DNA from: an uncultured Methanobrevibacter sp.
Lineage (GTDB): Archaea > Methanobacteriota > Methanobacteria > Methanobacteriales > Methanobacteriaceae
Length of the DNA: 47,130 bases
Assembly: GCF_900314695.1 (NCBI RefSeq)
Contig: NZ_OMWD01000017.1
Span: 1-47,130, forward strand
Reading direction: 5' to 3'
Shown one piece after another: positions 33,089 through 42,134 of the stretch. The translations under genes were made by a program, and so were the position numbers. Position 1 is the stretch's first letter, and each line of letters opens with the position of its first letter. Below the pieces are notes generated by a model. The model saw only the letters and a program-made list of their open reading frames with translations. It did not search any database and was not told the origin of the DNA.

Positions 33089-34597
33089 CTACAGATTATG
33101 AATAATAGATTTATATTTTACACAGGCCTCCCCAATAGATATTACCATTTCACAATCAAGGTTCATGGCTATTTTCAACCCATCCCTGAATTCCTCTTCA
33201 GAAGCACCAACAGTTCCGGTCTTTTTGAAGTTTCCGATATTGTTGAAAAATATCCTATCAGTGAGACTTGGATTTTCATCCAAAAACTCAATAGCTATTT
33301 TTTTGGAAGCACTTGAAGCCGGAACCACAAATTTTGAGAATTTCAGCACACTTTCAAAAATATTGCTGTCTCCAATATGGCCAGATTCTGAAGAAACTGT
33401 AATTACGCATGTAAAGTCCCCGAACAATTTTTGAAATTCCCTTAAGACGGTTTCCACTCCAGCGGGATTGTGTGCATAATCAACAAAAAAGTCCTTTCCT
33501 CTTACTTTTGTGATTTCCTCCATCCTACCGCTTACACCTGTAAAGCTTTCAATTGTAGGTAAAATCTTTTCATATGGAAGTTTCAGGAATTTATGGGCTG
33601 CAATTATCACTCCAACAATATTGTATACATTGTGAAGTCCATCAATTGACATTTTCACTTCCAGTTTTTCATCAGGAGTGTGGAGATCGAATGTTCTGTT
33701 TTTCAAATCCACATTTGTTGCGATATAGTCCACTTGAGGTGTTGTAAGACCGCATTTGCAGAAGTAATATCCGCATCCCGAAATAATTTCCTTTACGTTT
33801 ATTTCACGGCCACATACACATTCCTTTGTTCCTACGGATTGTGGAGTTTCATCGACTCCAAATGTTATGACTTCACCTTTAAAGTCCAGTTCCCTAATCA
33901 AACCCATTATTGTTGGATCATGACCATTTACTATCAATGTGCCTTCATTCAACTCAGATATGAATTCTCCTTTTACATTTGCATAATCTATAAAGCTTCC
34001 AAGGTCATTCAAATGGTCTGGAGTGATATTGGTTATAAGACCACCCTTCATGGAAGTGTTTTTGACTATTCTCCCAACTGTTCCCGGAACACCAAATGTG
34101 CCAACTTCCAGTATGCCAACGTCCCCTTCCAATCGGGATTGCAGTATTGGAATGAATTCCGCATTTCCCTGCATTCCTTCAAGGCCGTGTTCTGACGGTT
34201 TTATGCCATTATCATATGCAATCTTTTTAAGCAATGTGGTTGATGTTGTCTTTCCATTTGTTCCGGTTATTCCAAAAACGTCTTTGTCGGCTTTGATGTT
34301 TTCAATAACATCATTTAACTCCAAAATAGGCTTTGTACATCTTTTAATCACATCTGCATCTTTTGGAAGGCTTGCCGGAGGTATTACATAATCCACCTTT
34401 TTAAAAAAAGTATCTGGAGTCTTTCCGTAAAACACATCTATATCATATCCATCAAGGGATTTTGCAAAACGGCAGTCCTTTTTAAATGCAACATCAGTTC
34501 CGATTACATTGTATCCTCTCTGTTTGAGGATTCTGGCTATCAGGTTTCCATTTGCCCCACAAACACCAATGATTCCAAATGTCTTATCCTTATTCAT
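33089..34597 (-). CDS. Mur ligase family enzyme (pseudomurein type) with Cys-rich insertion
   Basis: 502 residues from ATG 34597, which lies inside the end of the upstream gene (8-base overlap). Three Mur domains: an N-terminal Rossmann-like domain (FGIIGVCGANGNLIARIL), an ATPase domain with GITGTNGKTTSTT at 109-121, and a C-terminal domain with FVDYAHNPAGVETVLREF. A Cys-rich insertion (Cys260, 262, 275, 280 and 282) probably binds zinc, as in MurT. Methanobacteriales lack murein and use such ligases to build the peptide of pseudomurein; which amino acid is added here cannot be told. Translationally coupled to the ligase at 34590-35978. Confidence 0.87.
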   Translation of the reverse strand: MNKDKTFGIIGVCGANGNLIARILKQRGYNVIGTDVAFKKDCRFAKSLDGYDIDVFYGKTPDTFFKKVDYVIPPASLPKDADVIKRCTKPILELNDVIENIKADKDVFGITGTNGKTTSTTLLKKIAYDNGIKPSEHGLEGMQGNAEFIPILQSRLEGDVGILEVGTFGVPGTVGRIVKNTSMKGGLITNITPDHLNDLGSFIDYANVKGEFISELNEGTLIVNGHDPTIMGLIRELDFKGEVITFGVDETPQSVGTKECVCGREINVKEIISGCGYYFCKCGLTTPQVDYIATNVDLKNRTFDLHTPDEKLEVKMSIDGLHNVYNIVGVIIAAHKFLKLPYEKILPTIESFTGVSGRMEEITKVRGKDFFVDYAHNPAGVETVLREFQKLFGDFTCVITVSSESGHIGDSNIFESVLKFSKFVVPASSASKKIAIEFLDENPSLTDRIFFNNIGNFKKTGTVGASEEEFRDGLKIAMNLDCEMVISIGEACVKYKSIIHNL

Positions 34598-35978
34598 ATC
34601 TTTTTCTCCCGTCTTCAAGTCCTATCTTTATTTTGTTGACAATGTTTTCACGGTCAAATGATATGAGCGGACCCATATGCAGAATGATGTCTCCAGGTTC
34701 GGAGTATTTGAATGACAGTGCCGCTGCCTCTTCAAGGGATTCTGTTGCAACCTTTACCATTTTTTCATTTGAAATTGCATCAAGGATTTCCTGAGCTATG
34801 TGAAGTTCCACTTTCTGAATGGATTCATCAAATCCGCTTGCAAGCACTGCCTTGATGTTATCGTACTCATCCAAAATCAGACCCACCTCATGCTTGTCCC
34901 TTACCCATGAAGTGTCGAAGTGGTCAAGGAAAACAACAAGATTTTTTCCTTCAAAGTAATCCAGTGTAGTTCTGATTCCATCAGGAAGAAATGCCGCATC
35001 AATGATTACCTGTCTTCCATTCATTTCTCCGAAGTCTTCCATGTGTGCGGATATTCCCTTGAATTCTGTCAATCCTTTAATAATATCCTCTTCACTGAGA
35101 CCGTAGTTTATACCGACTGCTGCGGCACCCACTGCATTTTCGAAAAAGTAGCTCATCATATAAAATGGTGTTTTGAATTTCCTATCACCGTATTCTATGG
35201 TCAGTTCCTTATCGCCCATTGTTCCCTTGAAGTCAACATCCTTGTCAAGGGCGTAGAAAATTGTATCCTCCCTTAGAAGGTCAGTTTCCCTCATGCATTC
35301 TGCATTTGCAATGAATGTTTCACATATATCCTGCATAATCAGCTTGCGTTTCTGGTATTTTTCGTAAGACCCTTCAAATTCGTTCAAGTGTTCGGGTGTT
35401 AAGTAGGACAATACTCCAATCTTAATGTTCAGCTGGTCCAAAAGACCTAGTGACCCATGAGGCAGTTCAAAAACAGCTATATCACATTCATCAGCCTTTC
35501 CAGTTACTATTCCATCAATGATTGTTTCTGAAACAAGGTTGTTTGCAAGTGATGAACATGACCATACATTATAACCTGCTCCTTTAAATACACTTGTAAT
35601 GAGAGTAGTTGTAGTGGTTTTTCCCATGGAACCTGTAATACCGATAATGTCTGTGGAAACAAGGTCATTTATCATTTGAGAGAATTCTTCATTGGTCAAT
35701 ATCTTAACATCACTTTCATCAATGAGCTTTGCTATTGGAGCTGTGCTCGGCAAAGTCGGAGGAACATAAACTGCTTCTATCCCATCCAAAGTAGGGTTTG
35801 GATTTTTCAAATCCAAAATTACTCCTTCCTCATCCATCTTATGCAACCATGTTTGATAAATAGGTTTGAATTCTGACATTTCCTTTAAATCTGTCATTAT
35901 TACCTTATGACCCAAATAATTAAGCAATCTTGCAACAGGCCTACTTGCATTTCCAGCACCTACAACTAAATAATTCAT
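34590..35978 (-). CDS. Mur ligase family enzyme (pseudomurein type)
   Basis: 462 residues with GGGAGA before ATG 35978. An N-terminal Rossmann-like domain (YLVVGAGNASRPVARLL) resembles MurD. The P-loop GITGSMGKTTTTT is at 113-125. ELPHGSLGLL and TPEHLNEFEGSYEKYQKRKL match the Mg2+ and carbamoyl-lysine region, and the C-terminal domain (VIIDAAFLPDGIRTTLDYF) lacks the usual D-Y-A-H-N-P in its exact form. It forms an operon with the second ligase through an overlap. It should attach an amino acid to a nucleotide- or lipid-bound precursor of pseudomurein. Confidence 0.87.
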   Translation of the reverse strand: MNYLVVGAGNASRPVARLLNYLGHKVIMTDLKEMSEFKPIYQTWLHKMDEEGVILDLKNPNPTLDGIEAVYVPPTLPSTAPIAKLIDESDVKILTNEEFSQMINDLVSTDIIGITGSMGKTTTTTLITSVFKGAGYNVWSCSSLANNLVSETIIDGIVTGKADECDIAVFELPHGSLGLLDQLNIKIGVLSYLTPEHLNEFEGSYEKYQKRKLIMQDICETFIANAECMRETDLLREDTIFYALDKDVDFKGTMGDKELTIEYGDRKFKTPFYMMSYFFENAVGAAAVGINYGLSEEDIIKGLTEFKGISAHMEDFGEMNGRQVIIDAAFLPDGIRTTLDYFEGKNLVVFLDHFDTSWVRDKHEVGLILDEYDNIKAVLASGFDESIQKVELHIAQEILDAISNEKMVKVATESLEEAAALSFKYSEPGDIILHMGPLISFDRENIVNKIKIGLEDGRKRYE

Positions 35979-36086
35979 AAAAAATTTCTCCCTAAGTAAT
36001 CTATTCAGTTATAACTTTGATTTTTAATGTTTAAATATATTGTTAAAATGAAGATTTTATTAATTGAATATGACATAATTAATTTT

Positions 36087-37178
36087 ATGTCAAGACAGGA
36101 TAAGATTGTTAAAACAAGCATCATAGGCATTGTGGTAAATTTGATACTTGTAGCATTCAAAGCGACAATTGGAATTCTTGTAAACTCCATTGCAATTACT
36201 TTAGATGCAGTCAATAACCTAACTGATGCTTTATCATCAATCATTACAATTATTGGAACAAAACTGGCTGGAAGGGCACCTGATAAAAATCACCCATATG
36301 GATATGGTAGAATTGAATATTTTTCATCCGTAATCATTGCTGCGATTGTCCTGTGGGCAGGTATCACTGCATTGATTGAGTCTTGGCCAAAGATATTCAA
36401 TCCGGACGTGACATCATACAATACAGTGTCACTGGTAATCATTGCCGTTGCAGTTGTAGTTAAATTTGCACTTGGAAAATATGTGAAAAATGTAGGTGAA
36501 AATATAAACTCGCAGGCACTTGTTGCCTCTGGAAGCGATGCGTTTTTCGATGCGATACTTTCACTTTCAACACTCATTGCAGCTATCATATCAATATTCT
36601 GGCATATTTCTCTTGAAGGAATTTTGGGAGTAATCATTTCATTAGTGATTATAAAGGCAAGTATTGATATGCTTAAAGAGACTCTTGACAGTATGATTGG
36701 TGCAAGAGTTGATTCCGAGCTATCACGCAGAATTAAGGATTCCATTTGCGAAGTTCCCGAAGTTTACGGCGCATATGACTTGAGCCTTCATAACTACGGA
36801 CCTGAAGATATGCAAGGATCAGTTCATGTGGAAGTCGATGACACTTTGAGTGCACTTGAAATTCAAAATCTAAGCCGTCAGATTACCTTAAAGATTTACA
36901 ATGAATTTTCAATCGCCCTAACAATTGGAATTTATGCAAGAAACGACAGGTACTCCAACATCAGAAGTGACCTTGAAAACATAGCTTCACAATACGAGGA
37001 AATTTTGGAAATTCACGGTTTTATAGTATATGAAGACCAAAACCTGATTACCTTCGACATGATTGTTGACTTTGATGCCGACAGAGCCAAGGTCAAGGAA
37101 GAAGTTCTCTCAAAAATCCAGGCAAAACATCCACAGTTCAATTACATGATAATTGATGACTATGACATAAGTGATTAA
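36087..37178 (+). CDS. Cation diffusion facilitator family transporter
   Basis: 363 residues from ATG 36087 (MSRQDKIVKTSIIG, a usual CDF opening); ATG 36048 would add 13 untypical residues. Six helices. Metal site residues appear in DAVNNLTDALSS (helix 2, D-x3-D type pattern) and in GSDAFFDAI (helix 5); HPYGYGRIEYFSS is the conserved cytoplasmic loop. The cytoplasmic domain from about 205 has an extended length, giving a second ferredoxin-like fold (YDLSLHNYGPEDMQGSVHV and a further 90 residues), longer than in simple CDF proteins. Probable Zn2+/Fe2+/Mn2+ exporter. Divergent from the Mur operon. Confidence 0.9.
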   Translation: MSRQDKIVKTSIIGIVVNLILVAFKATIGILVNSIAITLDAVNNLTDALSSIITIIGTKLAGRAPDKNHPYGYGRIEYFSSVIIAAIVLWAGITALIESWPKIFNPDVTSYNTVSLVIIAVAVVVKFALGKYVKNVGENINSQALVASGSDAFFDAILSLSTLIAAIISIFWHISLEGILGVIISLVIIKASIDMLKETLDSMIGARVDSELSRRIKDSICEVPEVYGAYDLSLHNYGPEDMQGSVHVEVDDTLSALEIQNLSRQITLKIYNEFSIALTIGIYARNDRYSNIRSDLENIASQYEEILEIHGFIVYEDQNLITFDMIVDFDADRAKVKEEVLSKIQAKHPQFNYMIIDDYDISD

Positions 37179-37215
37179 TACTAAAAGAAACATAATTAAT
37201 AGATAGGTGAAAACT

Positions 37216-37602
37216 ATGGAAAATAAAAATATACTTTTAATTGCCATTGCTATTTTGATTATAGCAGTTATAGGTATTGCAGCATACAGCACAGTAAACC
37301 TGCAAAATAATGCAAGCAATACAACAGACAATACATCATCCAATGTATCCACAAATACTGGAAACATTAATTCAACTAGTAACGCTACTCAAAATAATAC
37401 CAACAATACAACTATTGTTGGAGACAATTCTGTATTGAATATTTCCGCTTTAAACAAGACAAATGGCACATATAAGATATATGATCCTCAATCAGATTCA
37501 TATGTTACTGTCATTGGTGAAAAATTCGATAATGGCGTTAACAGATGGTACACTTATGACAAAGATGGTGTAAGATATTACAATACAAGAATTAACCACT
37601 AA
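37216..37602 (+). CDS. Small Asn/Thr-rich anchored surface protein
   Basis: 128 residues from ATG 37216, eight bases after GGTG. One N-terminal membrane helix (about 7-24) precedes a Asn/Thr/Ser-rich stretch (28-70) with about eight N-x-S/T sequons, an N-glycosylation-like spacer, and a compact C-terminal part (KIYDPQSDSYVTVIGEKFDN) likely folded as a small beta unit. Not recognised. The last codons form the left arm of a perfect terminator hairpin. Confidence 0.65.
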   Translation: MENKNILLIAIAILIIAVIGIAAYSTVNLQNNASNTTDNTSSNVSTNTGNINSTSNATQNNTNNTTIVGDNSVLNISALNKTNGTYKIYDPQSDSYVTVIGEKFDNGVNRWYTYDKDGVRYYNTRINH

Positions 37603-37623
37603 TTCTTGTCTTTTCTTTTTTTT
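37585..37623. terminator. Strong terminator: 10-bp hairpin with a T tract
   Basis: ACAAGAATTA (37585-37594) and TAATTCTTGT (37600-37609) pair perfectly over ACCAC, followed by CTTTTCTTTTTTTT to 37623. The hairpin includes the stop codon of the rightward gene. It also ends before the stop of the leftward ten-gene cluster (37622), so it may serve both sides. Confidence 0.6.
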
Positions 37624-37915
37624 AATCAAAAAATACAACATTAATTAAATTATCCCTATATGTTGTCTCATCCCTTAGAGATTCTATGTGATGGATGGCA
37701 TTTAATTTCAAATCCTCTAATTTAATTCTAATTTCCAAATCCTTAAAATCAACATTGAAATGAATTAAGTATTTCAAATCCATTTCATATGTGTATATGG
37801 CCCAGTCAGGCCCATTGATGTCAAGTAGCTTGATTGACCATTTGGACATTATGGCGTTGATTTTGGATGTGACTTCAGATATATCGAAATCCGAATTGAT
37901 TACTATTTCTTTCAT
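37622..37915 (-). CDS. Small protein of unknown function, last gene of the zinc-ribbon cluster
   Basis: 97 residues. Its ATG overlaps the upstream stop (37912) by 4 bases, the coupled ATGA arrangement. It is a single soluble domain alternating helix and strand: VINSDFDISEVTSKINAIMS, then KLLDINGPDWAIYTYEM, and a conserved-looking Trp pair. No motif is recognised. Its coupling to the 104-residue gene suggests that the two act together. Confidence 0.62.
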   Translation of the reverse strand: MKEIVINSDFDISEVTSKINAIMSKWSIKLLDINGPDWAIYTYEMDLKYLIHFNVDFKDLEIRIKLEDLKLNAIHHIESLRDETTYRDNLINVVFFD

Positions 37916-38226
37916 TGATATAAACTCTCAGGCTCGATGTCTTTTAAAAGATTGCTTATTTCAATTACATTACCTTCATCCAAAACACCAAAGCTAATGA
38001 TATGTTCCTTTTTAAGGGACATTATCTGGCTTTCTATTACCTCATTTGTTGAAACCAATAAAAATGTTACCCATTCGTCATCTTCTGAAATATACTTGCA
38101 CGGTTCAAAAAATTGGTTTTTGAAAAAGAAAGTAACTAATAAATCCTCTACGTTTTCTTTTGGTTCTCTTTGGTTTTCTTTAGCAAATTGTCTTTCCAAT
38201 TCTAGAAATTTTTCCTTAAAATTCAT
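37912..38226 (-). CDS. Small protein of unknown function in the zinc-ribbon cluster
   Basis: 104 residues from ATG 38226 (a TTG six bases earlier is the longer reading). An amphipathic N-terminal helix (FKEKFLELERQFAKENQRE) is followed by an alpha/beta domain with FFFKNQFFEPCKYI and a strand EWVTFLLVSTNEVIE. The layout (helix, then a strand ending in a polar charged loop, then LKDIEPESLYQ) vaguely recalls the SseB N-terminal domain seen in the 40375 gene, but I cannot confirm it. Starts 43 bases after the HExxH gene stop. Confidence 0.58.
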   Translation of the reverse strand: MNFKEKFLELERQFAKENQREPKENVEDLLVTFFFKNQFFEPCKYISEDDEWVTFLLVSTNEVIESQIMSLKKEHIISFGVLDEGNVIEISNLLKDIEPESLYQ

Positions 38227-38269
38227 GTTCAAAGATTTGTTTATAATATTTTATATAGATTTTCCCAAT

Positions 38270-39406
38270 TCAAAATTCTTCCATATAACGTTTTACTACT
38301 TCAATATTGCAGTTCTGAAACCCTTCAGACAATATCAACCATATCGCTTTGATAAAACCTTCATCAGATAATTTATTGCAGTTTTCAAGCTGCAGTTGTC
38401 TGTAATCTGGACTTTCTATTGTATCCTTAAGGAATTGTGTTTTTATATCCTCCCTTAAATCCCAATCCAAAAATCCTTCTAGCAACTCCTTGATGTAGAT
38501 TGCAAACGTGTTTCCTATAGTCTTTGCAATGTCAACATGTTCTGAGTCCAAATCCTTTTGAATAGCTGTGAATGAAGAATAATCCTGATAGCCGAATATT
38601 GTAAATCGTCCCTCAACGTTGTGGGCTGCATATTCATCAATCAAAGAGTTGAAACTTGAATTACTCAATATATAAATAATGACTGCTTCCACATGCCTGT
38701 TTTTGTTCACATCGAGTATTTTACAGGTGGTGTGGACCAAAAATTCCTTTAATAAAAAATGTGACAGTTCATGAATCAAAGTTGTGATTTGAAGGGATTT
38801 GCGCTGTCTGTCATCTACATAAATCTTGTTGAACTGGAAGTATCCTAAATCTTCACCATATGACTTGTACTCTACGCTGACGAATGCCTTTGCAAAGAGC
38901 AACACCTTATCAAGTATGTTTAGACTGTCCAAATCGATTGAATTATCCTTGATTGCGTTATCCAGATTTCTGAATCCCTGTGCTTTAATTGAATGGACAA
39001 TATCATTAAAATCATCAATTGTAAAATCAAAATTGCATATAAGTTCAATATTGTCCTTTGTTAAAATGTTGGATGAATCCCCACTACCCTTGAATTCAAT
39101 TTTTGAGTTGATTTCAATGCCTTTAATGGAATCCATATCCTGAGGATATTTCAAGGTTACAAGACAATCCGGACAGAAGTTTTCAACTGCATCGAATCTT
39201 TTTTTGCATTTCGGACAGATTTTTATTGACTTTATCGCCGGTGCCTCAAGGCAATGATCATATTTTACATAATTCCCCTTAAAATCATAATCATTCATTT
39301 CAATATATGAAGATTCAAGCTTCATCATCGGCCGCACATCCTCAATCAATGCCATCTTTTCAAGGTCAGGTTCCACATATTTATCCAATTGGGAATAATC
39401 ACTCAT
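38270..39406 (-). CDS. Zinc-ribbon protein with a HExxH metalloprotease-like motif
   Basis: 378 residues from ATG 39406 behind GGTGAT. A middle zinc ribbon (Cys64, 67, 78 and 81) is preceded by about 60 acidic residues. Residues 85-190 are mixed alpha/beta. LIHELSHFLLKEF holds His212-Glu213-x-x-His216, the signature of gluzincin or minimal metalloproteases, in a long helix. A third ligand could be the Glu in DEYAAHNVEG (258-266). The C-terminal part is all helical. A protease is plausible but not proven: HExxH also occurs by chance in helical proteins. Eighth gene of the cluster. Confidence 0.68.
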   Translation of the reverse strand: MSDYSQLDKYVEPDLEKMALIEDVRPMMKLESSYIEMNDYDFKGNYVKYDHCLEAPAIKSIKICPKCKKRFDAVENFCPDCLVTLKYPQDMDSIKGIEINSKIEFKGSGDSSNILTKDNIELICNFDFTIDDFNDIVHSIKAQGFRNLDNAIKDNSIDLDSLNILDKVLLFAKAFVSVEYKSYGEDLGYFQFNKIYVDDRQRKSLQITTLIHELSHFLLKEFLVHTTCKILDVNKNRHVEAVIIYILSNSSFNSLIDEYAAHNVEGRFTIFGYQDYSSFTAIQKDLDSEHVDIAKTIGNTFAIYIKELLEGFLDWDLREDIKTQFLKDTIESPDYRQLQLENCNKLSDEGFIKAIWLILSEGFQNCNIEVVKRYMEEF

Positions 39407-39410
39407 CAAA

Positions 39411-39728
39411 TCACCACATATACAGGAATGATGACGCAAAACTTATAAACCAGATTACCACAGCTACAATCAGAATATATTTTCCATGTTTTGATGCTTT
39501 ACTTGAGTTTTTACGTGTCATCAGGTAAATTCCAATAATAATGCCAATTAGTGGAATCAGAATTGCAAAAATATAACCCAACACAATTGCCAAGGTGTGT
39601 GATTCTTCATAAGCAGGCCTTTGAGGATTTTCAGCCCCTGGAACAGAATTAATTTTTGCCCCACAGCTTTTGCAGAAATTTGCACCGTCCGGCAACTCCA
39701 CTCCACATGACGGGCAGTACTTTACCAT
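39411..39728 (-). CDS. Zinc-ribbon membrane protein
   Basis: 105 residues, with GGTGAG before ATG 39728. The zinc ribbon (Cys5, 8, 19 and 22) opens the protein; a Pro/Glu linker leads to two or three membrane helices at about 44-68 and 82-102, with the Arg-Lys-Lys loop between them. The ribbon is in the cytoplasm. It starts 2 bases after the upstream stop and ends 4 before the next start, so it is firmly inside the operon. The build resembles the ribbon-helix arrangement of the protein encoded at 44135. Confidence 0.7.
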   Translation of the reverse strand: MVKYCPSCGVELPDGANFCKSCGAKINSVPGAENPQRPAYEESHTLAIVLGYIFAILIPLIGIIIGIYLMTRKNSSKASKHGKYILIVAVVIWFISFASSFLYMW

Positions 39729-39730
39729 AG

Positions 39731-40303
39731 TTACTCACCTAATTCGAATACTTTTTCTATCAATTGTTCTTCAGTTTTGTAAAAATCAAGTTTTAAGATT
39801 GTCATCAATGTTTCCGGAGCTCCAATGAGTTGTGTCATTGAATACCATGGCAGAAATATGTTTTTTGCACCCTGATTGTAACATAGCTTCAAAATTTCAG
39901 GCAAATTATCAGTTTGTTCTTTGTTGAGTATAACTGTAGCATCAGATGTTGGCTGGTTAAGTCTGATGGATTCATTTGCTACAATTTCCTGACATTTAAA
40001 ATTAGTTGCTTTAGTGGAACCTGTCAGATTATCAACTGTAGTTTTATTATTTTTGATAGATAATTTGAATATGTTTCTGTTCTCAATGAAGTATACCTCA
40101 CCGACAGCAGGTTTTGTCTTTAAGAGGTCATCAGGCAAATCACCATAAAGTTCCTCTTCTACTTCCTTTTGAATTTCGGCAAGATTGACATAGGGAATAA
40201 AATCCTCTTCCTCGCCGGCTATTTTTTTCAAAAGACGAATGATTTCTTCATTCTGCTTTTCAATATTCTTATTGATTTTTATTAACTCGGATAATTCAGA
40301 CAT
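39731..40303 (-). CDS. Protein with coiled-coil N-terminus in the zinc-ribbon cluster
   Basis: 190 residues. A coiled coil at 5-35 (LIKINKNIEKQNEEIIRLLK) is followed by an acidic linker (PYVNLAEIQKEVEEELYGD), a compact beta region (YFIENRNIFKLSIKNNKTTV), and an alpha/beta C-terminal half with NLPEILKLCYNQGAKNIFLP. No family recognised. It stands 71 bases after the upstream stop, with its own possible promoter between, so it might start a second transcription unit in the cluster. Confidence 0.6.
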   Translation of the reverse strand: MSELSELIKINKNIEKQNEEIIRLLKKIAGEEEDFIPYVNLAEIQKEVEEELYGDLPDDLLKTKPAVGEVYFIENRNIFKLSIKNNKTTVDNLTGSTKATNFKCQEIVANESIRLNQPTSDATVILNKEQTDNLPEILKLCYNQGAKNIFLPWYSMTQLIGAPETLMTILKLDFYKTEEQLIEKVFELGE

Positions 40304-40374
40304 ACTAGTAGTATATACTTCGTGATTATTAAACTATATGATTGAAAAAAAAATTGAATGGACATTGAAGAACG

Positions 40375-41274
40375 CTATATGAATAGATAATAAATTGCGT
40401 TTGAAAGTCTATCATCATTTGCAAACTTTTCAAAGCCAAGGCAATACTTCAAAAGCTCGGAACGTGGAATCAGCACATTATCACTTTCGGGATTGATAAT
40501 AATTCCATCCATATCCTCGCTCAATACAAAATTAACCAAGGTTGCAACATTGACAATCTGAGAGTATTTGAAATAGTCTGTGCCAACATAGTCCATTTTT
40601 TCATGGGATGTGAACAATGTCGCATACTCTCCACCAATCATATCAACATACATCTGAGCCAGCGGCCCTGTTGACTTCATGGATATTATTCCATCCGCTG
40701 CATAATCAGACAGGTCATTCGCAGACAGCATCAATGCAAGCATCGTAGAAGATGCCAGCTTTTCAAATAATCCTTCATAATAGCCAATGTTTCTGGAGTC
40801 AGTGATAAAATCCTCCAATTCACGATTGTCAATATTATCATTTAAGCTTTTAAGTTCATCTTCACCATAAGGGTTATCTGAAAAGAAATTGGTTTTTGGA
40901 AGGTTGGTGATGCCCAATATGAACTTGTCTGTAAAGAGATACTTTTCGGAAGCTGGATTTAAGATATATCCTTCGATGTCTGTAGTCTTTATGACGTTCT
41001 GATACAGTTCAAAGGAATTTTGAAGAACCTGTATGTCCTCACTATCTGTGTAGAACTTTTTGAACTCATCCATATCCGTAAAAAGAGGAGTGATTTTAGC
41101 CTCTTCATCCTCATAGATGATGAAATTAAGAGTATCATTTTCCCTTTTGGCGGGAATGAACAGATTGGAATATTTAAATTCATTAATCAATTTCAAAAGA
41201 AGAGATTGGGTTAGCTTATCATCATTTGCATGAATGTCTTCAATAACCAATCGCAGGTGTTTGTGGTTTGCCAT
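40375..41274 (-). CDS. SseB-like domain protein (two copies)
   Basis: 299 residues, 5 bases after the previous stop. The first copy, about 20-125, reads FIPAKRENDTLNFIIYEDEE, then LFTDMDEFKKFYTD and GYILNPASEKYLF: a strand, an aromatic-Thr-Asp loop, a helix and the Asn-Pro turn typical of the SseB N-terminal domain. The second copy, about 190-290, has TLFTSHEKMDYV and GIIINPESDNVLI in the same order. SseB-type proteins bind partners in type III secretion and in several unstudied gene clusters. Here it is a cluster component of unknown partner. Confidence 0.68.
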   Translation of the reverse strand: MANHKHLRLVIEDIHANDDKLTQSLLLKLINEFKYSNLFIPAKRENDTLNFIIYEDEEAKITPLFTDMDEFKKFYTDSEDIQVLQNSFELYQNVIKTTDIEGYILNPASEKYLFTDKFILGITNLPKTNFFSDNPYGEDELKSLNDNIDNRELEDFITDSRNIGYYEGLFEKLASSTMLALMLSANDLSDYAADGIISMKSTGPLAQMYVDMIGGEYATLFTSHEKMDYVGTDYFKYSQIVNVATLVNFVLSEDMDGIIINPESDNVLIPRSELLKYCLGFEKFANDDRLSNAIYYLFI

Positions 41275-41279
41275 TTTAT

Positions 41280-42062
41280 CTAGTCTGCAAAAGAGTCTGA
41301 TCCATCAAAATGCTTTTCTATTGTGGAATCTCCATTTTCAAAAACAACATAAATTTCATTGCCCTTATTGATTACAGATTTATATTCATAACCTTCAACT
41401 TCATCTATTGCATCATATAAATTCTGCATTGTCAAATCTTTGTCCTCATCAAGTTTTTCAAGAATGTCATAAGTTTCATAATCCATACTGCCCAATCTTG
41501 GATTGATGATACCTTTTCCTTTAGAGGAATTGATTACCTCCCTTTTTTCTTCTCTGAGTTGGAATCTTATTTCATTTTTATATTCATTTGAACCGTTTTT
41601 CTTGTCTACAAAATCAATGGCCTTATAATAGCTTTTTATGGCACCAAATCCATCCCCTAATTGCCATTGAGATCTTGCTTTCCATTGATATGCTCCGGAA
41701 ATATTTGAAAACCTATAAAATGAATCTTTATACTCTTTAATATAATTTTTAAAGCACTGCAAGGAATCATAAAATCTGTTTAGTTGATATAATGATTTTC
41801 CCTTAATATACTTCATGGAAGCGTCTGAACCTAAATTTAAATCGATTGCCTTATTTGCATATTTCAATGAATTTTCGAAATCCTGTGCATCATAAGCATC
41901 TTTAGATTTTGTTTCATATTCCCTATATTCCTCAACGAGTTTTTCTTCTTCACCATATATTTTTTTAATCTTATCTTCGGGAGAAACAATAAATTTAGTT
42001 CCACAGGAGCAAGTTTCAACTCCATCGTCGACAAATTTTCCACATGTTGGACAGAATGGCAT
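41280..42062 (-). CDS. Zinc-ribbon TPR protein
   Basis: 260 residues with GGTGAT before ATG 42062. Zinc ribbon at 4-20 (Cys4, 7, 18 and 20, the last two as C-x-C), then a coiled helix (25-55), and two to three TPR-like helix pairs at about 55-150: AQDFENSLKYANKAIDLNL, KYIKGKSLYQLNRFYDSLQC and WQLGDGFGAIKSYYKAI. The C-terminal 100 residues are charged, and end in a beta region with YVVFENGDST. It probably acts as a scaffold. It stands 72 bases after the helicase stop. Confidence 0.75.
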   Translation of the reverse strand: MPFCPTCGKFVDDGVETCSCGTKFIVSPEDKIKKIYGEEEKLVEEYREYETKSKDAYDAQDFENSLKYANKAIDLNLGSDASMKYIKGKSLYQLNRFYDSLQCFKNYIKEYKDSFYRFSNISGAYQWKARSQWQLGDGFGAIKSYYKAIDFVDKKNGSNEYKNEIRFQLREEKREVINSSKGKGIINPRLGSMDYETYDILEKLDEDKDLTMQNLYDAIDEVEGYEYKSVINKGNEIYVVFENGDSTIEKHFDGSDSFAD

Positions 42063-42134
42063 TAAATCACCTATTTGAATAATTTGTAATATGTTATTTA
42101 AAAATATTGCTATAAGTAATATTTATTAAACCAG

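Noticed and set aside
33680..34195. A 171-codon frame on the + strand inside the Mur ligase gene
   Set aside because: Cys- and Tyr-rich antisense frame with no start signals, fully inside a conserved enzyme gene.
36290..36745. A 151-codon frame opposite the cation transporter gene
   Set aside because: It lies wholly inside a well-supported gene and has a composition typical of antisense frames.
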